40,470 nucleotides of DNA from Flavobacterium seoulense (lineage in GTDB: Bacteria; Bacteroidota; Bacteroidia; Flavobacteriales; Flavobacteriaceae). Position numbers and translations under genes: made by a program. The stretch covers positions 1-40,470 of the forward strand of contig NZ_JNCA01000025.1 in assembly GCF_000695795.1 (NCBI RefSeq), given 5' to 3'. How positions within the stretch are numbered: position 1 is the stretch's first letter; every line of letters starts with the position of its first letter. A model generated the notes under the pieces. It was not told the DNA's origin. It was given only the letters and a program-made list of their open reading frames with translations, and did no database searches. Positions 24,088-32,637 of the stretch are shown one piece after another.

Positions 24088-26499
24088 TTGGCAAAAATAA
24101 ATCACAATAATTATTTGGACGTTGTTGACAGCGTTTGGACTTCTGCAAAGCAAAAAGGAATTATGCATATTAACTCTGAAGAACAGAGTTTTAATGGTGA
24201 AAAATTCACAATTAAAGGAAGAGACTTAATTAATTTTGGTACTTGCGGCTATTTAGGTTTAGAAACTCACCCTGATTTAATCGCTCATTCAATAGAGTTA
24301 ACTAAAAAATTCGGAACTCAATTGTCTATGTCAAGAGCATATATCCGGCCTACATACATTCAGGAATTAGAGGAATTGATGTCGCAAATATTTGATGGCA
24401 ATAAGGTAATTTGTTATACATCTACTTCAAATGCACATATCTCAGTTATAGCTACAATTATTAAATCAGACGATTTAATAATACTTGATCAACAAGTACA
24501 TTTTAGTGTTCAGTTTCCTTGTAAAAATACAAAGTTGCAAGGAACTGAAGTAAAAATGGTACGGCACTCTAATTATGAAATGTTAGAGGAAATGATTAAG
24601 GAAAACTACAATAAATACAAGCGTATTTGGTATATGGCCGATGGAGTTTATTCCATGCATGGTGATTTGCCTGATACAGTTATTTTAAAAAACTTATTAG
24701 ATAAATACCCAAAACTACATTTGTATTTTGATGATGCGCATGGAATGGGTTGGGATGGAAAAAATGGTGCTGGCTATATTTATGATCGATTAGGAGTTAG
24801 TGAACGTATTGTTATAATATCAACATTAGCTAAAGGTTTTGGCTGTGTAGGAGGAACTGCTATTTTTTCGGATCCTGAAATGTATCGAAGAACTGATATT
24901 TTTGGAGGACCGCTTAGTTATTCTCATCCATTGTCTCCGGCAAATGTAGGTGCTGCAATAGCTTCTGCAAAAATTCATCTTTCAAAAGATATTTATAACT
25001 ATCAATCTGAATTAAAAGAATTGATGCAGTATATGAATAGGAGATTGAAAGAAAAAAATCTTACCAATATTTCATCGCCTGATTCTCCTATTTATTTCAT
25101 TGGTAGTGGTTTAAATAAAGTAACACGCAATTTTGTGCATCGTGTTCTACGAGAAGGAATTTATGTGAACACGGCAACATTCCCAGTTGTTCCTAATGAT
25201 AGATCAGGTTTACGATTCACATTAACCAGACATAATACTAAAGCCGATATTGATTTATTGACTGATGTTATGGCTTATCATTTGCCTAAAGCAATTGAGG
25301 AAGAAGGAGATAATATTGAAAGAGTGTACGGAGAATTTGGTTGCTATTTGCCAAAAAATGAAAATAATTTAGCAGTCAATCTGATAAATAATTCGAATTT
25401 GATTATTGAAGAATACACAACGATTCATGATGTCAATGCTGAAGAATGGGATTTTATGTTTAAAGATAGAGGAAATATTACTCATTTAGCCATGCAGGCT
25501 ATGGAAGAAATATTTTCGAATAATGAAAAGCTAGAAGAAAACTGGAGTTTTCATTATATTATAATTAAGGATAAAGAAGGAAAATTAGTTTTGTCTACCT
25601 TTTTCACAGGAGCTATCTATAAAGATGATATTGTTTCTCCCGAAAATGTCTCAAAACAAATTGAAGAAGCGCGTAAAAATGATCCTTATTATTTGTGTTC
25701 AAAAACATTAGCAATGGGATCTTTATTTTGTGAGGGAGATTTAATTTATCAAGATACAGAACATCCTGAATGGAGAAAATCGATTAATCATTTATTTGAT
25801 TTTGTTTCAAAAGTAAAAAAAGAGATTGACGCAACGGTAGTTATTTTTAGAGATTTTGAAGAAGATAGTCCTTTAAATCAAATTATAGAAGAGGAAGGTT
25901 TTGCTAAAATGCGAATGCCCAATACTAATATTGTCAGTCATCCAAAATGGGATACAAAAGAAGAATTATTAGCTCTTTTAAATTCAAAAAATAGTATAAG
26001 TAACATTAAACGCTATGTTTTTAAATATGAAGATCAGTTTAATGTAACTATTAAAAAAACACTGACAGAAGATGAGGCTGAAAAGCATTATCAGTTATTT
26101 TTAAACATCAAAAAAGCGAATCATGCATTTAACTTTTTTGCTTATCCTGAAAAAACGGCCAAAATTTTATCTAAATATGATAACTGGGAATTTATAGAAT
26201 TTCGACTTAAAGACTCTGATGAATTAATTGGGTGTATTTGGTTTTTTATTGGAGATAATCATGCGAGTCCTCTTATTGTGGGTTTAAATTATGATTATGT
26301 TATATCACATCATCTGTATAAACAAGTTATGTATTATATGGTAAAAAGAGGTAATGATTTAGGAAAAGCAAAAACTTATTTAGGTTTAACTTCTGATTAT
26401 GAAAAGAAAAAATATGGTGCAAAATCAATAGCTCTGTTTGGTTACATCAAAGTTGATAATATGTATAATTTAGATTTATTATCTTCGTTGAGCAATTGA
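24088..26499 (+). CDS. Alpha-oxoamine synthase fused to a GNAT-like acyltransferase
   Basis: An 803-residue two-part protein. Residues about 35-410 are a PLP-dependent alpha-oxoamine synthase (BioF, KBL, serine palmitoyltransferase, CqsA family): the INFGTCGYLGLETHP entry segment, ring-stacking H138 (DQQVHFSV), D215/H218 (FDDAHGMG) and Schiff-base K249 (STLAKGFGCVGG). Such enzymes condense an amino acid with an acyl-CoA or acyl-ACP. Residues about 430-803 resemble one or two GNAT/FemAB-like acyltransferase folds (ANHAFNFFAYPEKT, DELIGCIWFFI, YKQVMYYMVKRGNDLGK, ending YEKKKYGAKSIALFGYIK). The fusion could do condensation and N-acylation. Candidate products are a capnine/sphingoid-type lipid or an amino-ketone signal. 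The start is TTG; no in-frame ATG precedes the conserved N-terminus. It stands before a STAS-like protein and a hybrid kinase. Confidence 0.85.
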   Translation: MAKINHNNYLDVVDSVWTSAKQKGIMHINSEEQSFNGEKFTIKGRDLINFGTCGYLGLETHPDLIAHSIELTKKFGTQLSMSRAYIRPTYIQELEELMSQIFDGNKVICYTSTSNAHISVIATIIKSDDLIILDQQVHFSVQFPCKNTKLQGTEVKMVRHSNYEMLEEMIKENYNKYKRIWYMADGVYSMHGDLPDTVILKNLLDKYPKLHLYFDDAHGMGWDGKNGAGYIYDRLGVSERIVIISTLAKGFGCVGGTAIFSDPEMYRRTDIFGGPLSYSHPLSPANVGAAIASAKIHLSKDIYNYQSELKELMQYMNRRLKEKNLTNISSPDSPIYFIGSGLNKVTRNFVHRVLREGIYVNTATFPVVPNDRSGLRFTLTRHNTKADIDLLTDVMAYHLPKAIEEEGDNIERVYGEFGCYLPKNENNLAVNLINNSNLIIEEYTTIHDVNAEEWDFMFKDRGNITHLAMQAMEEIFSNNEKLEENWSFHYIIIKDKEGKLVLSTFFTGAIYKDDIVSPENVSKQIEEARKNDPYYLCSKTLAMGSLFCEGDLIYQDTEHPEWRKSINHLFDFVSKVKKEIDATVVIFRDFEEDSPLNQIIEEEGFAKMRMPNTNIVSHPKWDTKEELLALLNSKNSISNIKRYVFKYEDQFNVTIKKTLTEDEAEKHYQLFLNIKKANHAFNFFAYPEKTAKILSKYDNWEFIEFRLKDSDELIGCIWFFIGDNHASPLIVGLNYDYVISHHLYKQVMYYMVKRGNDLGKAKTYLGLTSDYEKKKYGAKSIALFGYIKVDNMYNLDLLSSLSN

Positions 26500-26598
26500 A
26501 AATTAATTGTTATAATTTTCCCAAATTATGCTTAATTAGATATTCAAAAAAAAAGTTGGCTTACGATAAAATGTTTATTGTTTTAAAAACATAAAATA

Positions 26599-26994
26599 AT
26601 GATTACGAAAGAAAAAGAAAATGATTTTATTAAATTTTGGATAGAGGACGGTATTATGTATTCTCAATTTAAAAAGCCAGTCATTATGGATATAGAAAAA
26701 ATTAAAGCACTAATTGATTTACGTCATGAAATTTCAAATGGCGAAAAACAATATTGGTGTTATGATTTTGATGGAATTAAATCGTATGATAAAGATGCAC
26801 GTGATTATGCCGAAATTCATGGTCAGGAATATTTATATGCATGTGCGGCCATATTTAATTCTCATATTACAAAATTTACTCTTAATACATTTATGATACT
26901 GAAAACTCCTCTAATTCCTTTAAAAGGTTTTACTAAAAAAGATGCAGCTGCTAATTGGTTGAAAGAGTTAAAAAAGGAAAACGAAAAGTTTTAA
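26599..26994 (+). CDS. Small STAS/SpoIIAA-like protein
   Basis: A 131-residue cytoplasmic protein without signal peptide. The pattern (IEDGIMYSQFKKPVIMDIEKIKALIDLRHEIS, DFDGIKSYDKDARDYAEIHG, then FNSHITKFTLNTFMILKTPLIPLKGFTKKDAAANWLKEL) resembles STAS-like proteins of Bacteroidota (the DUF7793 type, from memory). It has the alternating strand-helix order and the final FTKKDAAANWL helix of that fold. No catalytic residues are evident, so a protein-protein or ligand-binding role is likely. It lies 99 nt after the oxoamine synthase and 262 nt before the hybrid kinase. The Ser/Thr normally phosphorylated in anti-sigma antagonists is not obvious. Confidence 0.7.
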   Translation: MITKEKENDFIKFWIEDGIMYSQFKKPVIMDIEKIKALIDLRHEISNGEKQYWCYDFDGIKSYDKDARDYAEIHGQEYLYACAAIFNSHITKFTLNTFMILKTPLIPLKGFTKKDAAANWLKELKKENEKF

Positions 26995-27256
26995 TTTTTT
27001 TGTATTAATGTTCTAGTTAAAAGGATAATTATTTCTTTTAAGTTTTTTATTGAAATAAAATTAAGTTGTTGGTTGTCAGTTTTTGATAAAAAAAATTAGT
27101 AGAAAAAAGTATCTTTTTAAGATTTAATAATACTATTGAGTACTAGATTTAAAAGATATTTCTTATATTTATTCCCTGATAAGTAATAATTGTTTTACTT
27201 TTTCGTTAGAATGTGAAAAATAATTAATTACACTATACATTCCAATATAAACAAGT

Positions 27257-28747
27257 ATGTCTAAATTAGAAAAAATATTAGCCTTAGTGCGCTCCATAAA
27301 CGAAGATGAGTTTCAGGAGCAACTCACTCATGGAGATAGTTTAGATGATGTTTATGAGGAATTATTATTTTTAGCAGAAAAAATTGAATCTAAGAAAAAA
27401 AGAACTGCTGTTATCGTTGATCATATATCTAATTGTTTTGCAGGTGATTTTTTTAATTATTTACCAATTTCAGATGCACATGACGAATTAGATGTTTTCT
27501 GCATGGGTTTTAATACTTATATTGAAGAGTTAAAATCGGCAATGGTTTCTAAGAAATTAGTAGAAACTATAAATGAAAAACTAGTCGAAGAAAAAGAACG
27601 TACAGAAGAATTGACAATTTCCAGAGATCAGTTTCTGTCAAATGTAAGCCATGAAATTCGCACTCCGCTTAATGGAGTTATAGGTTTTACTGATTTGTTG
27701 TTAAAAAATGCCACATTAGGACCAGAAGAAAAGAGCCAATTAGAATACATCAAAATGTCTGGTGATATTTTGTTAGTTATTATTAATGATATCTTGGATT
27801 TGGCTAAAATGGAATCTAAACAGGTTGAGTTTTTAAATAAACCTTTCAACTTGAATCAGCTTACACGATTAGTACATGATACTTTTTCGTTAAAAGCAGC
27901 GGAAAAAGAAATAGATTTTAAAATTTCTATTGACGAAGAATTACCAGCTATTTTAAATGGTGATTCGGTTAGAGTTACTCAAATCCTATTTAATTTAATC
28001 AATAATGCTATTAAGTTTACGCCTGTAAACGGAAAGATTAAATTAAAACTTCAGTTTCAGGATGAAGAAGATGATTTTTACATTGTTAGAATTGTTGTAA
28101 AAGATACCGGAATTGGGATTCCTGCGGATAAATTACATGATATTTTTACTCCCTTTATTCAGCTTGGTAACAACTCAGGAGCAGGTCTAGGATTGACAAT
28201 TATCAAGAAAATTATCGATATGATGAAAGGAGATATTCAGGTCGAGAGTAAAGTAGGAGTCGGAACTAAATTTACAGTAACGCTCCCGTTTCCTAAAACG
28301 GATTATTTTTCTGACTCAAAATTATTACTAAATAAGGATAAATCTGTTCTAGCTCCAGTTGATAAAGATAAAAAAATTAAAATCTTATTAGCAGAGGATA
28401 ATCGAATTAATCAAATTCTGGTGCAAAAAGTACTGTCAAAATTTAATATGGAATGTATAGCTGTAGCTAATGGTCAACAGGCTATTGATGCAATTACTCA
28501 TGAAGATTTTGATTTGATTTTAATGGATTTGATGATGCCGGTTATGAATGGTTACGAAGCTACTTCGGCTATTCGTAATATGAGAAGTCATGCTAAAAAA
28601 AATGTTCCAATTGTGGCATTGTCTGCAGTAGTAACTTCTTCGGTTACTGAGGCATGCAAAGCAGTTGGTATTAATAAATACATTTCTAAACCCTTCGACT
28701 CCGAAGAATTATATAATGTTATAATAGAGATGCTTGAAAAAGAATAA
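27257..28747 (+). CDS. Soluble hybrid sensor histidine kinase with a C-terminal receiver
   Basis: A 496-residue cytoplasmic kinase without membrane segments. Residues 1-100 are helical with a HAMP-like stretch (NCFAGDFFNYLPISDAHDELDVFCMGFN), then a coiled coil (about 90-125). HisKA has the phospho-accepting H132 (FLSNVSHEIRTPLNG). HATPase follows with N box (NLINNAIKFT), G1 (DTGIGIP) and G2 (GAGLGLTI), then a receiver domain (about 374-495) with acidic pocket AEDN, phospho-acceptor D424 (LILMDLMMP), the Ser of LSAV and K in YISKPF. There is no output domain, so it probably passes phosphate to an Hpt protein encoded elsewhere. The N-terminus has no recognisable PAS or GAF sensor. It lies behind the oxoamine synthase and the STAS-like gene. 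Confidence 0.9.
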   Translation: MSKLEKILALVRSINEDEFQEQLTHGDSLDDVYEELLFLAEKIESKKKRTAVIVDHISNCFAGDFFNYLPISDAHDELDVFCMGFNTYIEELKSAMVSKKLVETINEKLVEEKERTEELTISRDQFLSNVSHEIRTPLNGVIGFTDLLLKNATLGPEEKSQLEYIKMSGDILLVIINDILDLAKMESKQVEFLNKPFNLNQLTRLVHDTFSLKAAEKEIDFKISIDEELPAILNGDSVRVTQILFNLINNAIKFTPVNGKIKLKLQFQDEEDDFYIVRIVVKDTGIGIPADKLHDIFTPFIQLGNNSGAGLGLTIIKKIIDMMKGDIQVESKVGVGTKFTVTLPFPKTDYFSDSKLLLNKDKSVLAPVDKDKKIKILLAEDNRINQILVQKVLSKFNMECIAVANGQQAIDAITHEDFDLILMDLMMPVMNGYEATSAIRNMRSHAKKNVPIVALSAVVTSSVTEACKAVGINKYISKPFDSEELYNVIIEMLEKE

Positions 28748-28754
28748 TTTGCTT

Positions 28755-28786
28755 TTCTTTGTAGATTCTAATTTAATTACAAAGAA
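28755..28786 (+). repeat. 9-bp inverted repeat before the MazG-like gene
   Basis: TTCTTTGTA (28755-28763) and TACAAAGAA (28778-28786) are perfectly complementary, with a 14-nt loop, and end 2 nt before the start codon at 28789. There is no T-run. It could be an operator, or a hairpin that hinders ribosome loading. Confidence 0.45.
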
Positions 28787-28788
28787 TA

Positions 28789-29115
28789 ATGAATCTAAAA
28801 AACGCCCAATTAGACGTAGATACCTGGATTAAAGAACACGGTGTTCGTTATTTTAATGAGTTGACTAATATGGCTCAGCTTACAGAAGAAGTAGGTGAAG
28901 TAGCCCGAATTATAGCTCGTCGTTACGGAGAACAATCAGAAAAAGAAAGTGATAAAAACAAAGATCTTGGCGAAGAATTAGCCGATGTAGTTTTTGTGGT
29001 TTTATGTTTAGCTAATCAAACAGGAATTGATTTGCAGGCTGCTTTTGATAAAAAAATGGATTTAAAGTCTGTTCGCGATAAAGACCGTCATAAAAACAAC
29101 GAAAAGTTAAAATAA
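28789..29115 (+). CDS. MazG-like nucleotide pyrophosphohydrolase
   Basis: A 108-residue single MazG-type domain that cleaves NTPs or dNTPs to the monophosphate and pyrophosphate. The Mg-binding acidic pattern is EEVGEVARIIARRYG (about residues 32-46) and LGEELADVVFVVLCLAN (about 61-77), the EExxE...ExxD signature. The C-terminal RDKDRHKNN is typical for the small housekeeping type. It lies 41 nt after the kinase gene; aroA follows 123 nt later. Preferred substrate is not readable. Confidence 0.88.
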   Translation: MNLKNAQLDVDTWIKEHGVRYFNELTNMAQLTEEVGEVARIIARRYGEQSEKESDKNKDLGEELADVVFVVLCLANQTGIDLQAAFDKKMDLKSVRDKDRHKNNEKLK

Positions 29116-29238
29116 TTGTGAGTTCTGAATTATGAATTGTGAATGAGGAGTGGTAAATTGCGCCCGCAAATTATTTGAGTTATAAGGTATAAACAAATAA
29201 CCACATAATTTACAATTCAAAACTAACAAACTTTAAAA

Positions 29239-30468
29239 ATGAATTTACTACTACAAACAACTCATTCTAATTTAAATGCTCAAATAGCAGTTACAGGATC
29301 AAAAAGTGAGACTAATAGATTGTTATTATTGCAGGCTTTATTTCCTAATATTACTTTGGCTAACACTTCTAATTCTGATGATAGTGAGGTAATGCAAATG
29401 GCTTTGAGTGGCAATGAGGAAGTAGTAGATATTCATCATGCAGGAACAGCAATGCGTTTTCTTACCGCTTATTTTGCTGTAAAAGACGGTCGTGAAGTGG
29501 TTTTAACTGGTTCTAGCCGTATGCAGGAGCGTCCGGTTAAAATTCTGGTAGAAGCATTACGTCAGTTAGGAGCTGATATTTCTTTCCTGAAAGAAGAAGG
29601 TTATCCGCCTATTCGAATTAAAGGACAAAAAATCACCAATTCTAAAGTTACTATGGCTGCTAATGTAAGTAGTCAGTACATTTCGGCACTTTTGTTAGTT
29701 GCTCCAAAATTAGAAAATGGTATCGAATTGACATTAGAAGGCGAAATCACTTCTATTCCTTATATCAAAATGACTTTGGCTTTGTTGAATGATTTAGATA
29801 TTCAAACCAGTTTTGAAGGAAATATAATTAAAGTATATCCAAAACAAGCGGTAGAATCTAAAGTTATGACGGTAGAGTCTGACTGGAGTTCGGCTTCTTA
29901 CTTTTTTAGTTTAGCGGCTTTGTCTGATGAAGCGAATATTTCATTGACAAGTTACAAAGAATCAAGTTTACAAGGAGATTCTGCTTTGGTTTCCATCTAT
30001 AAAGAAATGGGTGTAGAAACTCAGTTTAACGACGGTACAATTACTTTGACTAAAACTAAAAAGTTCAAACATAATGATGTGACTTTCGATTTGAATAACA
30101 CACCAGATATTGCTCAAACTATTGTAGTTACTTGTCTTGGACTAGGAATTGGTTGTCACCTGACAGGTCTTCATACTTTAAAAATTAAAGAAACAGACCG
30201 ATTAGAAGCTTTACGAATTGAATTAAGCAAACTAGGCGCTAACATTTCTGTTACGAATGATAGTTTGACGCTTGTTGCTACTTCAGAAATTAATTCGAAT
30301 ATAAAAATTGGAACTTATAATGATCATAGAATGGCAATGGCTTTTGCTCCATTAGCTTTGAAAGTGCCAATTATTATTGAAAATGCCGATGTGGTTTCAA
30401 AATCATATCCGGATTTTTGGGATGATATGGAAAAATTAGGCTACAAAGTTTCTGATTTAGTAGGTTAA
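29239..30468 (+). CDS. aroA: 3-Phosphoshikimate 1-carboxyvinyltransferase (EPSP synthase)
   Basis: A 409-residue enzyme of the shikimate pathway that joins PEP and shikimate-3-phosphate. Motifs are TGSKSETNRLLLLQAL (about 18-33), AGTAMRFLTAYFA (about 74-86), SSRMQERPVKILVEALRQLG, and near the end NNTPDIAQTIVV, KIKETDRLEALRIEL and YNDHRMAMAFAPL. The PEP-site sequence lacks the LPGSKS form of class I enzymes and reads TGSKSE, which is usual for Bacteroidota. It is separated from the aromatic operon at 17586-21672, so supply of chorismate is controlled apart from the Phe/Tyr branch. Confidence 0.95.
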   Translation: MNLLLQTTHSNLNAQIAVTGSKSETNRLLLLQALFPNITLANTSNSDDSEVMQMALSGNEEVVDIHHAGTAMRFLTAYFAVKDGREVVLTGSSRMQERPVKILVEALRQLGADISFLKEEGYPPIRIKGQKITNSKVTMAANVSSQYISALLLVAPKLENGIELTLEGEITSIPYIKMTLALLNDLDIQTSFEGNIIKVYPKQAVESKVMTVESDWSSASYFFSLAALSDEANISLTSYKESSLQGDSALVSIYKEMGVETQFNDGTITLTKTKKFKHNDVTFDLNNTPDIAQTIVVTCLGLGIGCHLTGLHTLKIKETDRLEALRIELSKLGANISVTNDSLTLVATSEINSNIKIGTYNDHRMAMAFAPLALKVPIIIENADVVSKSYPDFWDDMEKLGYKVSDLVG

Positions 30469-30544
30469 TCTTTTTTATTAATTGTCTAAAGTGTTGGTAA
30501 TTTGCGGTTTTCTTGTTTTAATTCTAAATTAAACTGCAAAATAC

Positions 30545-30576
30545 TTGACAACGCCTATCTCACAATCGTATATTTG
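30545..30576 (+). promoter_or_regulatory. Promoter of queA
   Basis: TTG (30545-30547), a 21-nt spacer and TATATTTG (30569-30576) match the Bacteroidota consensus. The leader of about 60 nt includes the ACTTCT/AACTCCT word repeat. Confidence 0.65.
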
Positions 30577-30604
30577 CACTCGTTAAAAGTTGAAGCTAAA
30601 AAAA

Positions 30605-30630
30605 ACTTCTACTTCTAACTCCTAACTTCT
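30605..30630 (+). repeat. ACTTCT word repeat in the queA leader
   Basis: Tandem ACTTCT, ACTTCTA, ACTCCTA and ACTTCT words; the complementary strand has the GAAGTTAG word seen between cysD and cysN. It ends 11 nt before the queA ATG. Confidence 0.5.
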
Positions 30631-30641
30631 AATTTTTTCAA

Positions 30642-31691
30642 ATGAAATTATCACATTTTAATTTTGATTTACCTAAAGAACTTTTAGCTGAATTTCCAGC
30701 AGAAAACAGAGACGAAGCTCGCTTAATGGTTATTGATCGTAAAAAACAAACTATAGAACACAAAATGTTCAAAGATGTTATCGATTATTTTGACGATGGA
30801 GATGTAATGATTTTGAATAATACCAAAGTTTTTCCTGCCCGTTTATACGGTAATAAAGAAAAAACAGGAGCCAGAATTGAGGTTTTCTTATTAAGAGAAT
30901 TAAATGCAGAACAACGCCTTTGGGACGTATTAGTTGATCCGGCTCGTAAAATCAGAATTGGAAATAAATTATATTTTGGTGACGATGATTCATTGGTTGC
31001 TGAGGTAATTGATAACACCACTTCTCGTGGAAGAACTTTACGTTTTCTTTACGATGGTTCTTACGAAGAATTTAGAAATAAATTGACAGAACTTGGGGAA
31101 ACTCCAATTCCTAAATACATCAATAGAGAAGTGACTCCGGAAGATGCTGAGCGTTACCAAACTATTTATGCTAAAGAAGAAGGAGCTGTAGCAGCACCAA
31201 CTGCTGGATTGCACTTCTCTAAACATTTGTTAAAACGTTTAGAAATTAAAGGAGTAAATTTTGCTGAAGTTACACTTCACGTAGGTTTAGGAACTTTTAA
31301 CCCGGTTGAGGTTGAGGATTTGTCTAAGCATAAAATGGATTCTGAAGAGTTGAAAATTACTCAGGAAGCTTGTGATATTGTTAACGAAGCTAAAGGAAAA
31401 AGAAAGCGTGTTTGTGCAGTAGGAACAACTTCTATGCGTGCTATCGAAAGTTCGGTTTCTTCTCAAAACACATTAAATCCTTATGAAGGATGGACTAATA
31501 AATTTATTTTTCCTCCACACGATTTTAGCGTTGCAACTTGTATGATTACTAATTTCCACACACCAAAATCAACATTATTAATGATGATTTCAGCATTTTG
31601 TGGACATGATTTGATGAAAAAAGCATACGAAGAAGCAATTAAAGAAAAATATAAATTCTATTCTTACGGTGATGCAATGTTAATTTTGTAA
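30642..31691 (+). CDS. queA: S-adenosylmethionine:tRNA ribosyltransferase-isomerase
   Basis: A 349-residue enzyme that transfers the ribosyl part of SAM to preQ1 in tRNA to form epoxyqueuosine. Family features are [25 protein letters not shown] at the start, [15 protein letters not shown], the catalytic region [37 protein letters not shown], and [16 protein letters not shown] near the end. It has its own promoter, and a strong bidirectional terminator follows. Confidence 0.96.
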   Translation: MKLSHFNFDLPKELLAEFPAENRDEARLMVIDRKKQTIEHKMFKDVIDYFDDGDVMILNNTKVFPARLYGNKEKTGARIEVFLLRELNAEQRLWDVLVDPARKIRIGNKLYFGDDDSLVAEVIDNTTSRGRTLRFLYDGSYEEFRNKLTELGETPIPKYINREVTPEDAERYQTIYAKEEGAVAAPTAGLHFSKHLLKRLEIKGVNFAEVTLHVGLGTFNPVEVEDLSKHKMDSEELKITQEACDIVNEAKGKRKRVCAVGTTSMRAIESSVSSQNTLNPYEGWTNKFIFPPHDFSVATCMITNFHTPKSTLLMMISAFCGHDLMKKAYEEAIKEKYKFYSYGDAMLIL

Positions 31692-31715
31692 TCTCCAAAA
31701 AAGGTTAATTCAATA

Positions 31716-31752
31716 AAAAAACTCGTCCCGATAGCTCGGGACGAGTTTTTTG
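31716..31752. terminator. Bidirectional terminator between queA and the SIMPL-domain gene
   Basis: A 16-bp perfect stem (31717-31732 with 31737-31752, core CTCGTCCCGA/TCGGGACGAG) around TAGC, with A- and T-tracts on either side, between convergent genes. Confidence 0.95.
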
Positions 31753-31771
31753 TTTTTAAAGCATATCAAAA

Positions 31772-32506
31772 TTAATCTACCTGATAGACTAATTTTACAG
31801 TAATCGTTGCCGTTTTGTTTTTAGACTGAGTGTTAAAAGAACCGCCGTACGAATAATCCTCGGAGGAGTTTTGACCAATAATCTGGAAAACACCCATATC
31901 TGATTTCTTTAAATTTCCTAAACTGGCATCGGCATTTTCAGCGATGCTTTTAGCTCGAGTGCTGGCGTCTTTAGTCGCTTCGGCAATCATTTTTATTTTT
32001 AATTCAGCCAGTTTAGTATAATAATATTCAGGAGCGCTGGAGTAAAATTCGATGCCGGAATTAATTAATTCGCTCGATTGTCGGGATAATTCTTCAATTT
32101 TATTCACTTCTTTAGATTGAATGCTTACACTTTGCGTTAGGCTAAAACCGGTAAAGATATTTTCTCTAAGCGTTCCGTTTTCATTATAGGTGCTTTGGTA
32201 TTCTTTATTAAAATTTACCGCCGAAAAGACAATTTCATTTGGAGCAATTCCTTTGCTGGACAAGTAGCTTTTAATCTTATCTCTATCAGCATCTAATGAA
32301 GCATAGGCTTCTTTTAGCGTACTGCTTTTTCGGGAGAAGGAACCATTCCAAACAATTAAATCCGAAACAAAATCGGTTTTTCCTAAACCGGTAACACTTA
32401 TTGTATCGGTATTTTTATTCCGATTTTGAAAAGCATTCGAAAATAAATAAGACGAAGTTATAATTGCAACAGCAATAATAATCACATTTAGATTATTTTT
32501 AAGCAT
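31772..32506 (-). CDS. SIMPL-domain (DUF541) periplasmic protein
   Basis: A 244-residue protein with an N-terminal signal or anchor helix (NNLNVIIIAVAIITSSYLF) and a SIMPL domain (about residues 35-244: ISVTGLGKTDFVSDLIVWNGSFSRKSSTLKEAY, then the TRAKSIAENADASLGNLKKSDMG segment typical of the family). SIMPL proteins are periplasmic or outer-membrane proteins of poorly known function, some linked to stress. The frame continues upstream to a TTG at 32527, but a -7 box (32529-32536) lies next to that codon, so translation must begin at the ATG at 32506. Confidence 0.88.
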   Translation of the reverse strand: MLKNNLNVIIIAVAIITSSYLFSNAFQNRNKNTDTISVTGLGKTDFVSDLIVWNGSFSRKSSTLKEAYASLDADRDKIKSYLSSKGIAPNEIVFSAVNFNKEYQSTYNENGTLRENIFTGFSLTQSVSIQSKEVNKIEELSRQSSELINSGIEFYSSAPEYYYTKLAELKIKMIAEATKDASTRAKSIAENADASLGNLKKSDMGVFQIIGQNSSEDYSYGGSFNTQSKNKTATITVKLVYQVD

Positions 32507-32528
32507 GGCTAAATATTTTAGATTCAAT

Positions 32529-32536
32529 CAAATATA
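32529..32536 (-). promoter_or_regulatory. -7 box of the SIMPL-domain gene
   Basis: Reads TATATTTG on the minus strand, an exact fit to TAnnTTTG, with a TTG about 15 nt further upstream. It decides the start codon of the gene below it. Confidence 0.6.
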
Positions 32537-32637
32537 ATCAATAAGAAATTACAATGTAATATTTTAACTGCATTTTTAGTTTTCGCTAAATTCTTTATGA
32601 TTTAGTTTTTTCTTTTTTAATTACTTTTACAAAACAA

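Noticed and set aside
24088..26499. Horizontal transfer of the oxoamine synthase gene
   Set aside because: It is somewhat more AT-rich than its neighbours, but no mobile-element gene, direct repeat or tRNA flanks it, so the sequence gives no real support.
32507..32527. TTG start of the SIMPL-domain protein
   Set aside because: It lies directly beside the -7 box, so it would be at or upstream of the transcription start.
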